Positions 53,281 to 63,865 of a stretch of DNA of 64,000 nt are shown here, in pieces. Made by a program: the position numbers and the translations under genes. The stretch comes from Salipaludibacillus neizhouensis. GTDB taxonomy: Bacteria; Bacillota; Bacilli; Bacillales; Salisediminibacteriaceae. The stretch lies in contig NZ_KZ614146.1 of NCBI RefSeq assembly GCF_002886185.1, forward strand, positions 2,712,930-2,776,929, read 5' to 3'. The notes beneath the pieces were generated by a model. The model had not been told where the DNA came from and did not search any database. It saw only the letters and a list, made by a program, of their open reading frames with translations. Each line of letters begins with the position of its first letter. Within the stretch, counting starts at the first letter, position 1.

Positions 53281-54936
53281 TTAGCTTATTTTTACCGGAT
53301 TTGTCGAATAGAAGATTTCATCGTCCAAAATCTTCTCATGTTTCTTTTTCTCTTCTTCCGTCCAATGAAAACGATCAGCCATATAGTCCAGAACACCAAG
53401 CTTTTTTTCACGGACAAAGGCAATATTGAAAAACAATGCACTCGTTCTGCGATTAAAGAAATCTATCGGTGATACCACCATTTCTTCCTCGATTCCATAT
53501 ACTAAAGAAGCAAAGACTCCTGCCGATAATTGATAGTGTTCCCCTTCATTGCCATGAGTTTCAATAATTTCAAAAACCCGCTTTACATTTGATCCATATA
53601 AAGAAGTTAATCTTTCTGCTTCTTCTGCAGATAATCCGATTTTTTTACCATTACTAATCCATTCCTTTTTAAATGCTTCGAAGTTCTGAGATCCGCCTGT
53701 TTCTCCTCCTGACAATACGATGGACGCCGTTTGACATGAATTTTTTCGTTTTAAGTCTTTCGAAACGATATCAACAATCCGCTCGGCCATTTTTCGATAT
53801 CCGGTTAATTTTCCACCTGCTATCGATAAAAGACCTGAATTTGATTGGAAGATTTCATCTTTTCTAGAAATCTCAGAAGCACTTTTTCCTTCTTCATGTA
53901 TGAGTGGTCGAAGTCCCGCCCAGTTCGATTCTACATCTTCTCGTATTAGTTTGATTGAGGGGAACATATCATTAGCAGCATCGATGATATAGTTTAAATC
54001 CTCTTCTGTCATCCGAGGAGAGGCAATGTCTTTCGCATAATGTGTATCTGTTGTTCCAACATAGGTTTTACCGCCCCTAGGAATTGCGAAAAGCATTCGA
54101 CCATCATCTTTTGTATCAAAATAGACGGCTTGCTTTAACGGAAAGCGAGACTGATCAATGACTAGGTGAACACCTTTTGTTAAATATAAGTATTTACCCT
54201 GCTTAGAATTGTCTTTTTCTCTCAGTTCATCTACCCATGGCCCAGATGCGTTAACTACTTTTTTTGCATGAATCTCATAGGTTTTTCCGGAAATTAGATC
54301 TTCCACTTTTGCACCTATTACTTTTCCATTTTTATAAAGTAACGACTGAGCCTTTGTATAGTTAACAGCCTTGGTCCCTCTGTGAACCGCTTCTTTCATA
54401 ATTTCGAGCGTCAGTCTCGCATCATCTGTTTTATATTCCACATAAACGCCTGCACCTTTAAGCTTATCCGTTCTAAGCAAAGGTTCACGTTTCATTGCTT
54501 CTTTTTTGCTTAGCATGTTTCTTCGTTCTTTTCGTTTCACACCAGCTAAATAATCATAGACTTTCAAACCGAGGGAACTTGCCAATTTACCAAAAGTTCC
54601 TCCTTGTATGATCGGAAGCATCATCCACTCTGGATTCGTCACATGCGGAGCATTCTCATAGACAATCGCTCGTTCTTTTCCTACCTCAGAAACGATTTTA
54701 AATTCAAATTGTTTTAAATATCTTAATCCCCCGTGCACCAATTTCGTTGACCGACTAGACGTTCCAGCCGCAAAATCTTGCATTTCAACTAATCCAGTTG
54801 TTAATCCTCTATCTATCGCATCAAGTGCAATTCCTGCACCTGTAATTCCCCCTCCTATAACAAGCAAATCTACTTCTTTTGCTTGCAATTCATCTAAATA
54901 CACTTTTCGCTGTAATGCAGAAAATGGTTTAACCAT
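53281..54936 (-). CDS. glpD: Glycerol-3-phosphate dehydrogenase GlpD (aerobic)
   Basis: 551 residues, FAD- and quinone-linked, peripheral membrane. N-terminal FAD motif DLLVIGGGITGAGIALDAID, then DFAAGTSSRSTKLVHGGLRY, a middle PRGGKTYVGTTDTHY and C-terminal SIAGGKLTGYRKMAE. Converts glycerol 3-phosphate to dihydroxyacetone phosphate. A leader terminator at 54973-55038 upstream fits GlpP-dependent antitermination. RBS GGAAGGGTG. Confidence 0.96.
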   Translation of the reverse strand: MVKPFSALQRKVYLDELQAKEVDLLVIGGGITGAGIALDAIDRGLTTGLVEMQDFAAGTSSRSTKLVHGGLRYLKQFEFKIVSEVGKERAIVYENAPHVTNPEWMMLPIIQGGTFGKLASSLGLKVYDYLAGVKRKERRNMLSKKEAMKREPLLRTDKLKGAGVYVEYKTDDARLTLEIMKEAVHRGTKAVNYTKAQSLLYKNGKVIGAKVEDLISGKTYEIHAKKVVNASGPWVDELREKDNSKQGKYLYLTKGVHLVIDQSRFPLKQAVYFDTKDDGRMLFAIPRGGKTYVGTTDTHYAKDIASPRMTEEDLNYIIDAANDMFPSIKLIREDVESNWAGLRPLIHEEGKSASEISRKDEIFQSNSGLLSIAGGKLTGYRKMAERIVDIVSKDLKRKNSCQTASIVLSGGETGGSQNFEAFKKEWISNGKKIGLSAEEAERLTSLYGSNVKRVFEIIETHGNEGEHYQLSAGVFASLVYGIEEEMVVSPIDFFNRRTSALFFNIAFVREKKLGVLDYMADRFHWTEEEKKKHEKILDDEIFYSTNPVKIS

Positions 54937-54972
54937 ATTAGAACACCCTTCCTATTTGTAAAAAAATGTAAT

Positions 54973-55038
54973 AAAAAAAGAGACTACAACAACTTATGCA
55001 TTAAGAGTTTTCTCTCATGCGCAAGTGATGTAGTCTCT
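54973..55038 (-). promoter_or_regulatory. Leader terminator of glpD (putative GlpP target)
   Basis: Outer arms AGAGACTAC / GTAGTCTCT enclose a second interrupted stem (TTGCGCATGAGAG / CTCTTAATGCATAA), then TTTTTTT on the minus strand. It lies 37 bases before the glpD start. In Bacillus the GlpP antiterminator plus glycerol 3-phosphate opens such a hairpin. Confidence 0.75.
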
Positions 55039-55131
55039 CCATAATCTCCAGACCATTTCATACGTTTATTAAATTAATTTCATTGTAACACAGTTTTATT
55101 AACTTTTACAATATTGGATATGCTCATTAAT

Positions 55132-56643
<1,512 letters not shown>

Positions 56644-57492
56644 CTATTGTGCTTTTGTTGTTGTTGGATTATGAAATACTTCCTTATTAGGCAGTGACTC
56701 TAGATCTTTCTTATGAAGCTGCATAGATAGAAATAGTACTGCGAAAAATGCAGCTATAAATATCCATAATGCATTATAGACCATGCCTTCAAATAATGCC
56801 GCATATGTTAGAGAACCTAATCCTCCTCCAATAATTGGTCCAGCAATGGGCACCCATGAGTATGCCCAATTTGAATTCCCTTTTCCTACAATCGGTAAAA
56901 CAGCATGGGCAATTCTCGGTCCCAAATCACGCGCAGGATTAATTGCATATCCAGTCGTACCTCCTAAAGAAAGGCCAATTGCTACGATTAAACAGCCAAC
57001 AATTAATGGATTTAAACCTTCAGTAAATTCGTTAGCACCAATGAACAATAAACCAATTACTAATACAAACGTACCGAGTACTTCACTGAAATAATTTGAC
57101 GGCGTGTGTTTAATTGCTGGATCTGTTGCAAATACAGCTAGTTTCGCGCCTGGATCATCTGTATCTCTAAAATGGGCATAATATTGGAACCATACTAGTG
57201 TAGCACCTATAAATGCTCCTATTAATTGAGCAAGAATATAACTTGGTACTTGTGACCAAGGGAATTCGCCTATCAAAGCAAAACCAACAGTAACAGCTGG
57301 ATTTAAGTGCGCACCGCTAACTTCCCCGACTGCATATACTCCTAAAGCAACTCCCAGTCCCCAAGCAACCGTAATGACTATCCAGCCACTCGCTTCAGCT
57401 TTTGATCCTTTTAGTACCACACCTGCAACAACACCGGCTCCAAAAATGATTAAGATCATTGTACCAAAAATTTCCCCTACAAATGGTGACAT
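56644..57492 (-). CDS. glpF: Glycerol uptake facilitator GlpF (aquaglyceroporin)
   Basis: About 282 residues, six helices plus two half-helices. Both NPA boxes are visible: AHLNPAVTVGFAL and YAINPARDLGPRI; the Asp after the second box (NPARD) is the glyceroporin mark. ATG at 57492 follows AAAGGGGGAAAGG. An upstream in-frame extension is not supported. Its leader has a terminator and the promoter overlaps a cre site. Confidence 0.95.
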   Translation of the reverse strand: MSPFVGEIFGTMILIIFGAGVVAGVVLKGSKAEASGWIVITVAWGLGVALGVYAVGEVSGAHLNPAVTVGFALIGEFPWSQVPSYILAQLIGAFIGATLVWFQYYAHFRDTDDPGAKLAVFATDPAIKHTPSNYFSEVLGTFVLVIGLLFIGANEFTEGLNPLIVGCLIVAIGLSLGGTTGYAINPARDLGPRIAHAVLPIVGKGNSNWAYSWVPIAGPIIGGGLGSLTYAALFEGMVYNALWIFIAAFFAVLFLSMQLHKKDLESLPNKEVFHNPTTTKAQ

Positions 57493-57522
57493 ATCCTTTC
57501 CCCCTTTAAAAGTAGTTAGAGA

Positions 57523-57582
57523 CACAAAAAACCAACGAAAATACACCCAGGGCTTTTATGGCCTTCGTGTATTTTCGTTGGT
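57523..57582 (-). promoter_or_regulatory. Leader terminator of glpFK (putative GlpP target)
   Basis: Perfect 16-bp arms at 57531-57546 and 57567-57582 (ACCAACGAAAATACAC and complement), inner GGCC-rich stem, then six T on the minus strand. It is an antitermination target located 30 bases upstream of glpF. Confidence 0.85.
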
Positions 57583-57622
57583 CTCCATGTCTCCACCGAA
57601 AAAATTTATTAACTTAGGTTCT

Positions 57623-57652
57623 ATTGAAACACAGGTTTGTAAACGTTGTCAA
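57623..57652 (-). promoter_or_regulatory. glpF promoter overlapping a perfect cre (CcpA) site
   Basis: TTGTAAACGTTGTCA at 57637-57651 fits the cre consensus WTGNNANCGNNNNCW exactly. On the minus strand it includes the -35 TTGACA (57652-57647), with an 18-base spacer to TTCAAT (57628-57623). CcpA binding would block the promoter, giving catabolite repression in addition to GlpP control. Confidence 0.75.
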
Positions 57653-57695
57653 CTTGAAAATAGTAAAAATTGGATAGATTTTTAGAATATGAGAT

Positions 57696-58253
57696 TTAAT
57701 TCTCATATTTTTCCTGATTCCAAAGAGCGCGGTTCGAAGTTGTAACAGTTGTCGCTCCGGCGTTTATTGCTGATTCGACCTCTTCATCCGTTCGAATAAG
57801 TCCGCCTGCTATAATCGGAATATTAGTTTTCTGATAAATTTCCTGAATAATATGAGGAATTACCCCCGGCAGTACTTCAATACAATCCGGTTCAATATGT
57901 TCAAGCATATTATAACTAGATTCAAGTGCAATAGAATCTAGTAAAAATAACCGTTGTATCGTAATTAATTTGGCTTTCTTAGCAGTACTTAAGACCCCTT
58001 TTCTTGTCGAAATAAGTCCATCAGGCCGGATATCACGACATAAAAATTGAGCCGCATACTCATCACTTTTAAGACCTTGCACCAGGTCCGCATGCAGTAG
58101 TACCTTTTTATCATTGTCATGCAGCATTTTGACAATACTTTTTAACTGGCCTATGTGCGTGTTAAGTAAAACAACATACTCATAATCTGTTTTTACTACT
58201 TTATCTAAATCTTTTAAATCACGGATTGCAGGTAATATCTTTGAGTTAAACAT
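57696..58253 (-). CDS. glpP: Glycerol uptake operon antiterminator GlpP
   Basis: 185 residues, RNA-binding antiterminator that responds to glycerol 3-phosphate. The family ends are clear: PAIRDLKDLDKVVKTDYEYV, HADLVQGLKSDEYAAQFLC, PDGLISTRKGVLSTAKKAKL, EVLPGVIPHIIQEI, IIAGGLIRTDEEV and AGATTVTTSNRALW. RBS TAGGGGAG. It lies upstream of glpFKD as in B. subtilis. Targets are the leader hairpins at 57523 and 54973. Confidence 0.95.
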   Translation of the reverse strand: MFNSKILPAIRDLKDLDKVVKTDYEYVVLLNTHIGQLKSIVKMLHDNDKKVLLHADLVQGLKSDEYAAQFLCRDIRPDGLISTRKGVLSTAKKAKLITIQRLFLLDSIALESSYNMLEHIEPDCIEVLPGVIPHIIQEIYQKTNIPIIAGGLIRTDEEVESAINAGATTVTTSNRALWNQEKYEN

Positions 58254-58269
58254 GACACTCCCCTATCCT

Positions 58270-59280
58270 TTAATATCTGAGATGGAATACAGTTCTTTTT
58301 TCATAAATCTCATCTTTATTTAATAAATATGATTCATTTTGATTTGGCACCTCTTGAGTTTCCAAACAAATACCTGCATACTTTGCTGCTTTACCGCCAT
58401 TTAACAGTGGAGTCGCTTGAATTTGATTCGCTGAATAAATGACTACAGCTGGGTCATCTGTTTTGACTCTGATCGAACGTCCTGACTGGTCATCGGTCAA
58501 CACAATTTTTTCTTCCGCCTGTTTATCGAGTAAAAACGGATGATCTATTCCTCCACCAACAAGAGCAACTTGCTCTTCAGAACTTTCCATTGCAAGCTTA
58601 ATTTTTTTCTTCGTTTTAAAATTAAACGCATCTATTTCTTCTACATTTAGTTTCTCTTTTGGTATTGATCCTTGATCCAATACATAAACCTCATTACTTG
58701 CCAATTGTAAGTCATGGTCCAGTATATCTTGTTTCATATCACCTGATAGATTAAAATATGCGTGGTTTGTTAAATTAATAGGTGTCGTTTTATCCGTTTC
58801 CGCATGATAATCAATAATAAACTGATTATCCTCCGTCAATTGATACGTCACCTGGAACTTTACATTTCCGGGATAATCATCTTCTCCATCTGGACTCGTG
58901 TACTCGAAATGTAAAGCTGAGTTTTCTTCTGTCACATTCCAAAAGCTCTTAGATAATCCATTTACTCCTCCGTGTAAATGGTTGTCACCATCATTTAAAG
59001 CCAATGACACAGTCTCGCCATCTATGTATAGCTTTCCATCTGCTGTTCTTCCTGCTGTTCTGCCAACTATTACACCTAGGTAATAGGGATTCTTTTCATA
59101 CAAAGCATAATCATCATACGAAATAATTACATTTTCTTTAACTCCATTTTTATCAGGTACATTCAGTTCCGTGATAGCACCCCCGTAATTTAAAGCCGTT
59201 AGTTCTACTCCATTACTATTTGATATCGTATAAGCATAAACCGATTTATCCTGAAAAGTTCCTACGTGTTTTTTTGCCAT
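58270..59280 (-). CDS. galM: Aldose 1-epimerase (galactose mutarotase)
   Basis: 336 residues, interconverts alpha and beta forms of galactose or glucose. Catalytic histidine regions NDGDNHLHGGVNGLSK and NLTNHAYFNLSGD, catalytic glutamate in GICLETQEVPNQNESYL, sugar-binding DHPFLLD. RBS GAGAGGAAG. The stop is 16 bases from the glpP start, so glpP may be read from the galM transcript. B. subtilis has a different gene at this point. Confidence 0.93.
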   Translation of the reverse strand: MAKKHVGTFQDKSVYAYTISNSNGVELTALNYGGAITELNVPDKNGVKENVIISYDDYALYEKNPYYLGVIVGRTAGRTADGKLYIDGETVSLALNDGDNHLHGGVNGLSKSFWNVTEENSALHFEYTSPDGEDDYPGNVKFQVTYQLTEDNQFIIDYHAETDKTTPINLTNHAYFNLSGDMKQDILDHDLQLASNEVYVLDQGSIPKEKLNVEEIDAFNFKTKKKIKLAMESSEEQVALVGGGIDHPFLLDKQAEEKIVLTDDQSGRSIRVKTDDPAVVIYSANQIQATPLLNGGKAAKYAGICLETQEVPNQNESYLLNKDEIYEKRTVFHLRY

Positions 59281-59428
59281 GTTATAATCTTCCTCTCTGA
59301 TAATGATCTCACTATTAGAAAACGCTCTCTATTTATTGTAGCCGAATAATGAGAGCAAATAAAGAAAACTTACCTTAAGATTAAAAAAAGTTCCTATAAT
59401 TTACATAAACTAATCTATAAACATCAAA

Positions 59429-59467
59429 AGGTGTGACAAAAGTCTCGCTAGATCTTTTGTCACACCT
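59429..59467 (-). terminator. Terminator of the GNAT-nitrilase fusion gene
   Basis: AGGTGTGACAAAAG / CTTTTGTCACACCT, 14-bp perfect stem; minus strand continues TTTTGATG. Confidence 0.8.
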
Positions 59468-59500
59468 ATTAATATCAGATCTCATTTACATCTAGAATCT

Positions 59501-61039
59501 TTAACAGTCATAATTCACTTTGTACAAATCTTTCCTACGATCACGCCATTGCGTAACATTTCCTGATTTTCTTTGTCTTCTTAATAACTCTAAGTCCACA
59601 TCACCTACAACAACTGTTTCAATATTAGGATGACATTCTCCCACGATACCGTCACGAGGGAAAGCAAAATCCGATGGAGTAAATATTCCTGATTGAGCAT
59701 ACTGAATATCCATATTTTCTACGTGAGTAAGGTTTCCAACTGTGCCCGCAATCATCGTATAAATTTGATTTTCCACGGCACGAGCCTGAGCACAATACCG
59801 TACACGTAGATACCCTTGTCTCTCATCCGTACAAAATGGAGTAAAAATTATATTAGCGCCTTTTTCTGTTGCGATTCTGCCAAGCTCAGGGAATTCTATG
59901 TCATAACAAATTTGAATGGCAATTTTGCCACAATCTGTATCAAACACTTCTACTTTGTCTCCACCATGAATGCCCCAAAACTTTCGTTCATTTGGCGTTA
60001 TATGAATCTTATACTGTTTCTCAATCGTGCCGTCTCTTCTGAATAAATAGGCAATATTATAAATCTTACCTTCTTCTTCCACAAAATGAGAACCGCCTAT
60101 GATATTTACATTATATTTAATCGCTAAATCAGTAAATAGATTAATATATTCCTCCGTGTATTCCGTCAAACGTCGAATCGCCCGGCTTGGACTTTTCTCA
60201 TCCATAAACGACAACAACTGTGTTGTGAATATCTCTGGAAAAACGACAAAGTCTGATGTATAACTTGCACCTACATCGGCATAGTACTCGCACTGCTGGG
60301 CAAATTCTTCAAAGGAATTTATTTTCTTCATCATATATTGAATGGCACAAATTCTTACAGGAAGTGCTGTTTTAAAGTGACGTTTTGTTGTTGGGCGATA
60401 ATCAACATTATTCCACTCCATTAAAGTTGCATATTTCATGGAAGCATGGTCATCTGTAAGATAATTTCTGTTTACCCGTTTTAATGTAAATGCGTTCATT
60501 ACCTGAAATGTTAAAACAGGATCATATATATTATGACTCATAACTTCATCTACATATTGTCTCGGTGTAAGTTCCGCTGCGTATTTACGATAATTCGGTA
60601 TTCTGCCACCAATAATCATACTTTTTAAATTCATTTCCCTTGCTAATTCTTTTCTTGCCTCATAGAGTCTTCGTCCAATTTTCATTCTTCTGAAATCTGG
60701 ATGTACAGCTACTTCAATGCCATATAAGTTGTAACCTTCATCATCGTGATTTGTAATATAACCTTCATCCGTAATTTCATCCCAAGTGTGCTGGTCATCG
60801 TATTCATCAAAATTTATAATCAAGCTGGAACAGGATCCAATGATTTCTCCATCGAACTCCACGCAAAATTGTCCTTCCGGAAACACTTCTAAATGACTCA
60901 TTATGTGGGACCTTTTCCAAGGATCCATATTTGGAAAACATGCTGTAGAAAGTTTTATTATATCTTCAATATCGCTGTGACGAATGTTACGTACGATAAT
61001 TTTCTTTTCAAATTTCGATATATCTAGTTCTTCACTCAT
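59501..61039 (-). CDS. GNAT acetyltransferase fused to carbon-nitrogen hydrolase (YhcX type)
   Basis: 512 residues. N-terminal GNAT domain (about 1-205: GIEVAVHPDFRRMKIGRRLY acetyl-CoA loop) followed by a nitrilase domain (about 220-505) with the Glu-Lys-Cys triad: VVFPEIFTTQ, YKIHITPNERKFWG, AIQICYDIEFPE. B. subtilis YhcX has the same fusion and sits near glpP there too. Function unknown; the fusion suggests acylation and amide hydrolysis of one metabolite. Start ATG at 61039 behind AAAGGGTGA; an upstream start at 61057 is less likely. Confidence 0.9.
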   Translation of the reverse strand: MSEELDISKFEKKIIVRNIRHSDIEDIIKLSTACFPNMDPWKRSHIMSHLEVFPEGQFCVEFDGEIIGSCSSLIINFDEYDDQHTWDEITDEGYITNHDDEGYNLYGIEVAVHPDFRRMKIGRRLYEARKELAREMNLKSMIIGGRIPNYRKYAAELTPRQYVDEVMSHNIYDPVLTFQVMNAFTLKRVNRNYLTDDHASMKYATLMEWNNVDYRPTTKRHFKTALPVRICAIQYMMKKINSFEEFAQQCEYYADVGASYTSDFVVFPEIFTTQLLSFMDEKSPSRAIRRLTEYTEEYINLFTDLAIKYNVNIIGGSHFVEEEGKIYNIAYLFRRDGTIEKQYKIHITPNERKFWGIHGGDKVEVFDTDCGKIAIQICYDIEFPELGRIATEKGANIIFTPFCTDERQGYLRVRYCAQARAVENQIYTMIAGTVGNLTHVENMDIQYAQSGIFTPSDFAFPRDGIVGECHPNIETVVVGDVDLELLRRQRKSGNVTQWRDRRKDLYKVNYDC

Positions 61040-61374
61040 CAAATCACCCTTTTCCATTTACTATCATATAGTAAAAACGGTCTAAATCTCGTATTTAAAG
61101 ATATCAATAATCCTCCATATAATCTAAAGGAATCCCTAGAAAAAAGCAAGGTTTATGAAATGGTATTGATTGGGTATTTGTGATTTACATATTAAACAGG
61201 TATTATTAAGGGATGTTAGTCGAATTCAAGCCTCTCTGTTCGGCAAAAAACAATCTCTAAAAAACCAATAGTTTTATAAATCCTTGTGATAACAATAACA
61301 CGTTTCTACGCAAAAAATTGAGGATGGAATAATTCCAAACTCAAATTTCTTCTATGTAAATCTAAAGTTACATT
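61040..61374. other. Gene-free stretch with a minor repeat
   Basis: No gene. Bases 61218-61285 are similar to 62768-62833 (shared AACAATCT, AACCAAT, ATAAAT in the same order, about 75 percent by eye). Nothing else was recognised. Confidence 0.4.
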
Positions 61375-61839
61375 TCAGTCACTATTTTCCGATAAAGATA
61401 TGTGCACTTCGATCTTTCCCATTATTGAATCCATCGGGATCGTAATAAATCTTTTGGTAGAGCGGAAATTAGACCTTCCATCATTAACAACTGGCGGCGT
61501 AACATCAACAATAATATTTTCCGCGGAAAGCTCTGTTGCAGTCGCTCCCGCTACCCAATTACCAAACTCTTGGATTGCACTCCAACCCATGTCATCCAAC
61601 GTTTCAATTGCCATTCCTCCCATCATGCTCCCAACGATCTTTTTAGCTGTTTCTGCGTCAAAAGAACAAATAATTTGACCGTTTAGCTCACCATGTACCC
61701 CTAAGACAGCAGATACCTCATTCGAAGCTAGAAATTCTTTAACAACTTGTGGAGATCGGTGTGATATTTCAACCCCAAAATGATTATTCATCATTGTTTT
61801 TGTTGCTTTACATACAGCATTAATATGTTTAGCATTCAT
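61375..61839 (-). CDS. CheX-family chemotaxis protein (phosphatase-like)
   Basis: 154 residues. The E-x-x-N phosphatase motif is seen in WSAIQEFGNWVAGATATELS, with the helical lead ICSFDAETAKKIVGSMMGGM and the closing FRSTKRFITIPMDSIMGKIE. CheX proteins dephosphorylate CheY-P or form part of chemotaxis adaptors. No other che gene is nearby. RBS AAAGGTG. Confidence 0.88.
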   Translation of the reverse strand: MNAKHINAVCKATKTMMNNHFGVEISHRSPQVVKEFLASNEVSAVLGVHGELNGQIICSFDAETAKKIVGSMMGGMAIETLDDMGWSAIQEFGNWVAGATATELSAENIIVDVTPPVVNDGRSNFRSTKRFITIPMDSIMGKIEVHISLSENSD

Positions 61840-61885
61840 ATTTTCTCAACACCTTTACATCACATTTTAATTAAAGCTAAATAAA

Positions 61886-62560
61886 TCACATTGCTCTAGC
61901 CTCTTGCCATTGTTCCCTTGCTTTTTCAACGATAGCTGCTTCTTTTTGCTTATCTTTGTGTTGAATGACTTTTGAGAAATAGTTAATTGATTGTTCTTTC
62001 TTTCCTACTTTACGATAGTATTCTCCGAGCAAAAATAACAACATTAACTCGCTTACACTCTTTTGTATAAAATCGCCATGCTTATAGGAATCTTCGAATT
62101 GTTCTAACGCCATTTCAATAAACCTGATTTCCTCTTGTTTTTCGTTCATAGTTCGAAATAACCAACTTAGCTTCATACACAAGCTTCCTCGAACGATATA
62201 TGGTTGATTCGTTATTTCAGCTGAAAGTATAGCTAATTTATATGTTTTTACGGAATTTTCATAACTTCTAGTACCAGAGAAATCTTGGCTTGTCCAATAT
62301 TTAGATACCTTCTGATTGAATTGCTCCTTTATACTAGGTTTAAGTATAGGATCAAATTGTTCATTAAAGCCATAACCACAAGCTGAACATACACTTATCT
62401 CATATAAAACCGGATTTAATTGCTCATCCTTATAATCTTTAGAGTAATCATTAAATACCTCATTCACTCTTATAAATCTAGAACGGATCTTTTTTGAATA
62501 AAAGGCAAGGTTGCAATTTGGACACGTAACTTCTTTATCATACAACGGTTCTAGATCCAT
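61886..62560 (-). CDS. DUF2225 family protein
   Basis: 224 residues. An N-terminal zinc-binding pair of CxxC motifs (VTCPNCNLAF and SVCSACGYGF) is followed by a TPR-like helical region (KTYKLAILSAEI, LMLLFLLGEYYRKVGKKEQS, INYFSKVIQHK). The family is widespread in Firmicutes; function unknown. RBS GGGAGG. On the same strand as cheX, 46 bases apart. Confidence 0.85.
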   Translation of the reverse strand: MDLEPLYDKEVTCPNCNLAFYSKKIRSRFIRVNEVFNDYSKDYKDEQLNPVLYEISVCSACGYGFNEQFDPILKPSIKEQFNQKVSKYWTSQDFSGTRSYENSVKTYKLAILSAEITNQPYIVRGSLCMKLSWLFRTMNEKQEEIRFIEMALEQFEDSYKHGDFIQKSVSELMLLFLLGEYYRKVGKKEQSINYFSKVIQHKDKQKEAAIVEKAREQWQEARAM

Positions 62561-62683
62561 ATGCTCATTAAACCTCCCTCAATAGTACTTACTGTCTTTA
62601 TATAGTATAAAAGACCTTAGTCTAAGAAGGAAGGAATTTTTTCTAATTCACTATAATGAATTAGATATACCTAGTAAACCATA

Positions 62684-62713
62684 TGAAAAGCGCATAGCGT
62701 CTATTATTAAATT
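62684..62713 (+). repeat. Dispersed palindromic repeat, copy I (degenerate left end)
   Basis: GAAAAGCGCATAGCGTCTAT then TATTAAATTT, close to the family left end GAAAAACGCATAGCGTCTTT. No hairpin centre. Confidence 0.5.
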
Positions 62714-62838
62714 TTCAGAGCCCTTCATAATTTGTCCGATGAGTCTAACAGAAATCGTCCGCTTAGAGCTGATTCGAGCATCTTTGTTAGACAGCATAAA
62801 ACAATCTTTAAATAACCAATTATTTAATAAATTTATGC

Positions 62839-62887
62839 AAAAAAGGGTGAGAAAAAAAGATCGCATTGGATCTTCTTTCTCACCCTT
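62839..62887 (-). terminator. Terminator of the nupP-nupQ operon
   Basis: GGGTGAGAAA / TTTCTCACCC plus inner GATC..GATC pairing; minus strand continues with TTTTTT. 16 bases past the nupQ stop. Confidence 0.85.
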
Positions 62888-62902
62888 CATTTATAAATAA
62901 TC

Positions 62903-63865
62903 TTATCTACTACCTTTTTCATAAGGCTGATTTAAAGCTTTAGGTGATTCAGCTTTACCTACAAAACCTGCTAATGCTAGAATTGTTAATACGTATGGCA
63001 GAATTAACATGTAAACTTGAGGAACATTATCTAATCCTGGAATTTGCTGAGCTGAAATACTTAAAGCCTGAGCAAATCCAAAGAAGATTGCTGCCCCCAT
63101 TGCACCAACTGGATGCCATTTCCCAAAAATTAAGGCTGCTAACGCCATAAAACCTTGACCGACAATTGTATTTCCAGCAAAGTTTCCTGCAGTAGTGATA
63201 GCAAAAATTGCTCCACCTGCCCCACCAAATGCACCACTTAGCATAACAGCAATATAGCGCATTCGATTAACATTGATACCCATCGTGTCCGCAGCGATCG
63301 GATGTTCACCTACAGATCGAAGACGCAATCCGAAAGGCGTTTTAAATACTACATACCAAACAATTGCCACTAAAACAAATGCAATGTAGGTTGTTGCATA
63401 AACACGTGGAAATATCAACTGTCCAATAACCGGTATATCGCTTAGTAAAGGGATTTCAACTCTTGGAATTCTAGATGCAACAACATCCGTTTGTCCACGA
63501 TCAAAAACTTCCTTTACAATAAACACCGACAAACCAACTGCCAGAAAGTTTAATGCCACTCCACTGACTATTTGATCTGCTTTTAACGTTATCGATGCCA
63601 CAGCATGGAAAAGGGAAAAGATAGCACCTATAACGATTGCAAATAAAATACCCATCCACGGTGCAGCATCCCCAAATCCTAGAGACTCAAAAATTAGCGT
63701 ACCAACAATCCCTCCAAAAGCGCCCATGACCATAAGCCCTTCAAGACCTATGTTAACAATACCGGATCGTTCACTGAATAAACCACCTAGTGCAGTAAGA
63801 AGTAAGGGAGTAGCAGCAATTAGAGCAGCTGGGATAATGGTATAAAGAATTGATAATATATCCAT
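62903..63865 (-). CDS. nupQ: Nucleoside ABC transporter permease NupQ (YufQ)
   Basis: 320 residues with about ten hydrophobic helices, BPD_transp_2 / branched-chain-type permease. Marks: LGGLFSERSGIVNIGLEGLM, VGEHPIAADTMGINVNRMRY (EAA-like loop) and GTFGAAG-like GGAGGAIFAITTAGNFAGNT. Matches the last gene of the B. subtilis nupNOPQ guanosine importer operon. The ATG is directly adjacent to the nupP stop. Confidence 0.9.
   Translation of the reverse strand: MDILSILYTIIPAALIAATPLLLTALGGLFSERSGIVNIGLEGLMVMGAFGGIVGTLIFESLGFGDAAPWMGILFAIVIGAIFSLFHAVASITLKADQIVSGVALNFLAVGLSVFIVKEVFDRGQTDVVASRIPRVEIPLLSDIPVIGQLIFPRVYATTYIAFVLVAIVWYVVFKTPFGLRLRSVGEHPIAADTMGINVNRMRYIAVMLSGAFGGAGGAIFAITTAGNFAGNTIVGQGFMALAALIFGKWHPVGAMGAAIFFGFAQALSISAQQIPGLDNVPQVYMLILPYVLTILALAGFVGKAESPKALNQPYEKGSR

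Noticed and set aside
59315-59330. cre site upstream of galM
   Set aside because: TAGAAAACGCTCTCTA lacks the TG of the consensus on either strand; too weak to list as a feature.
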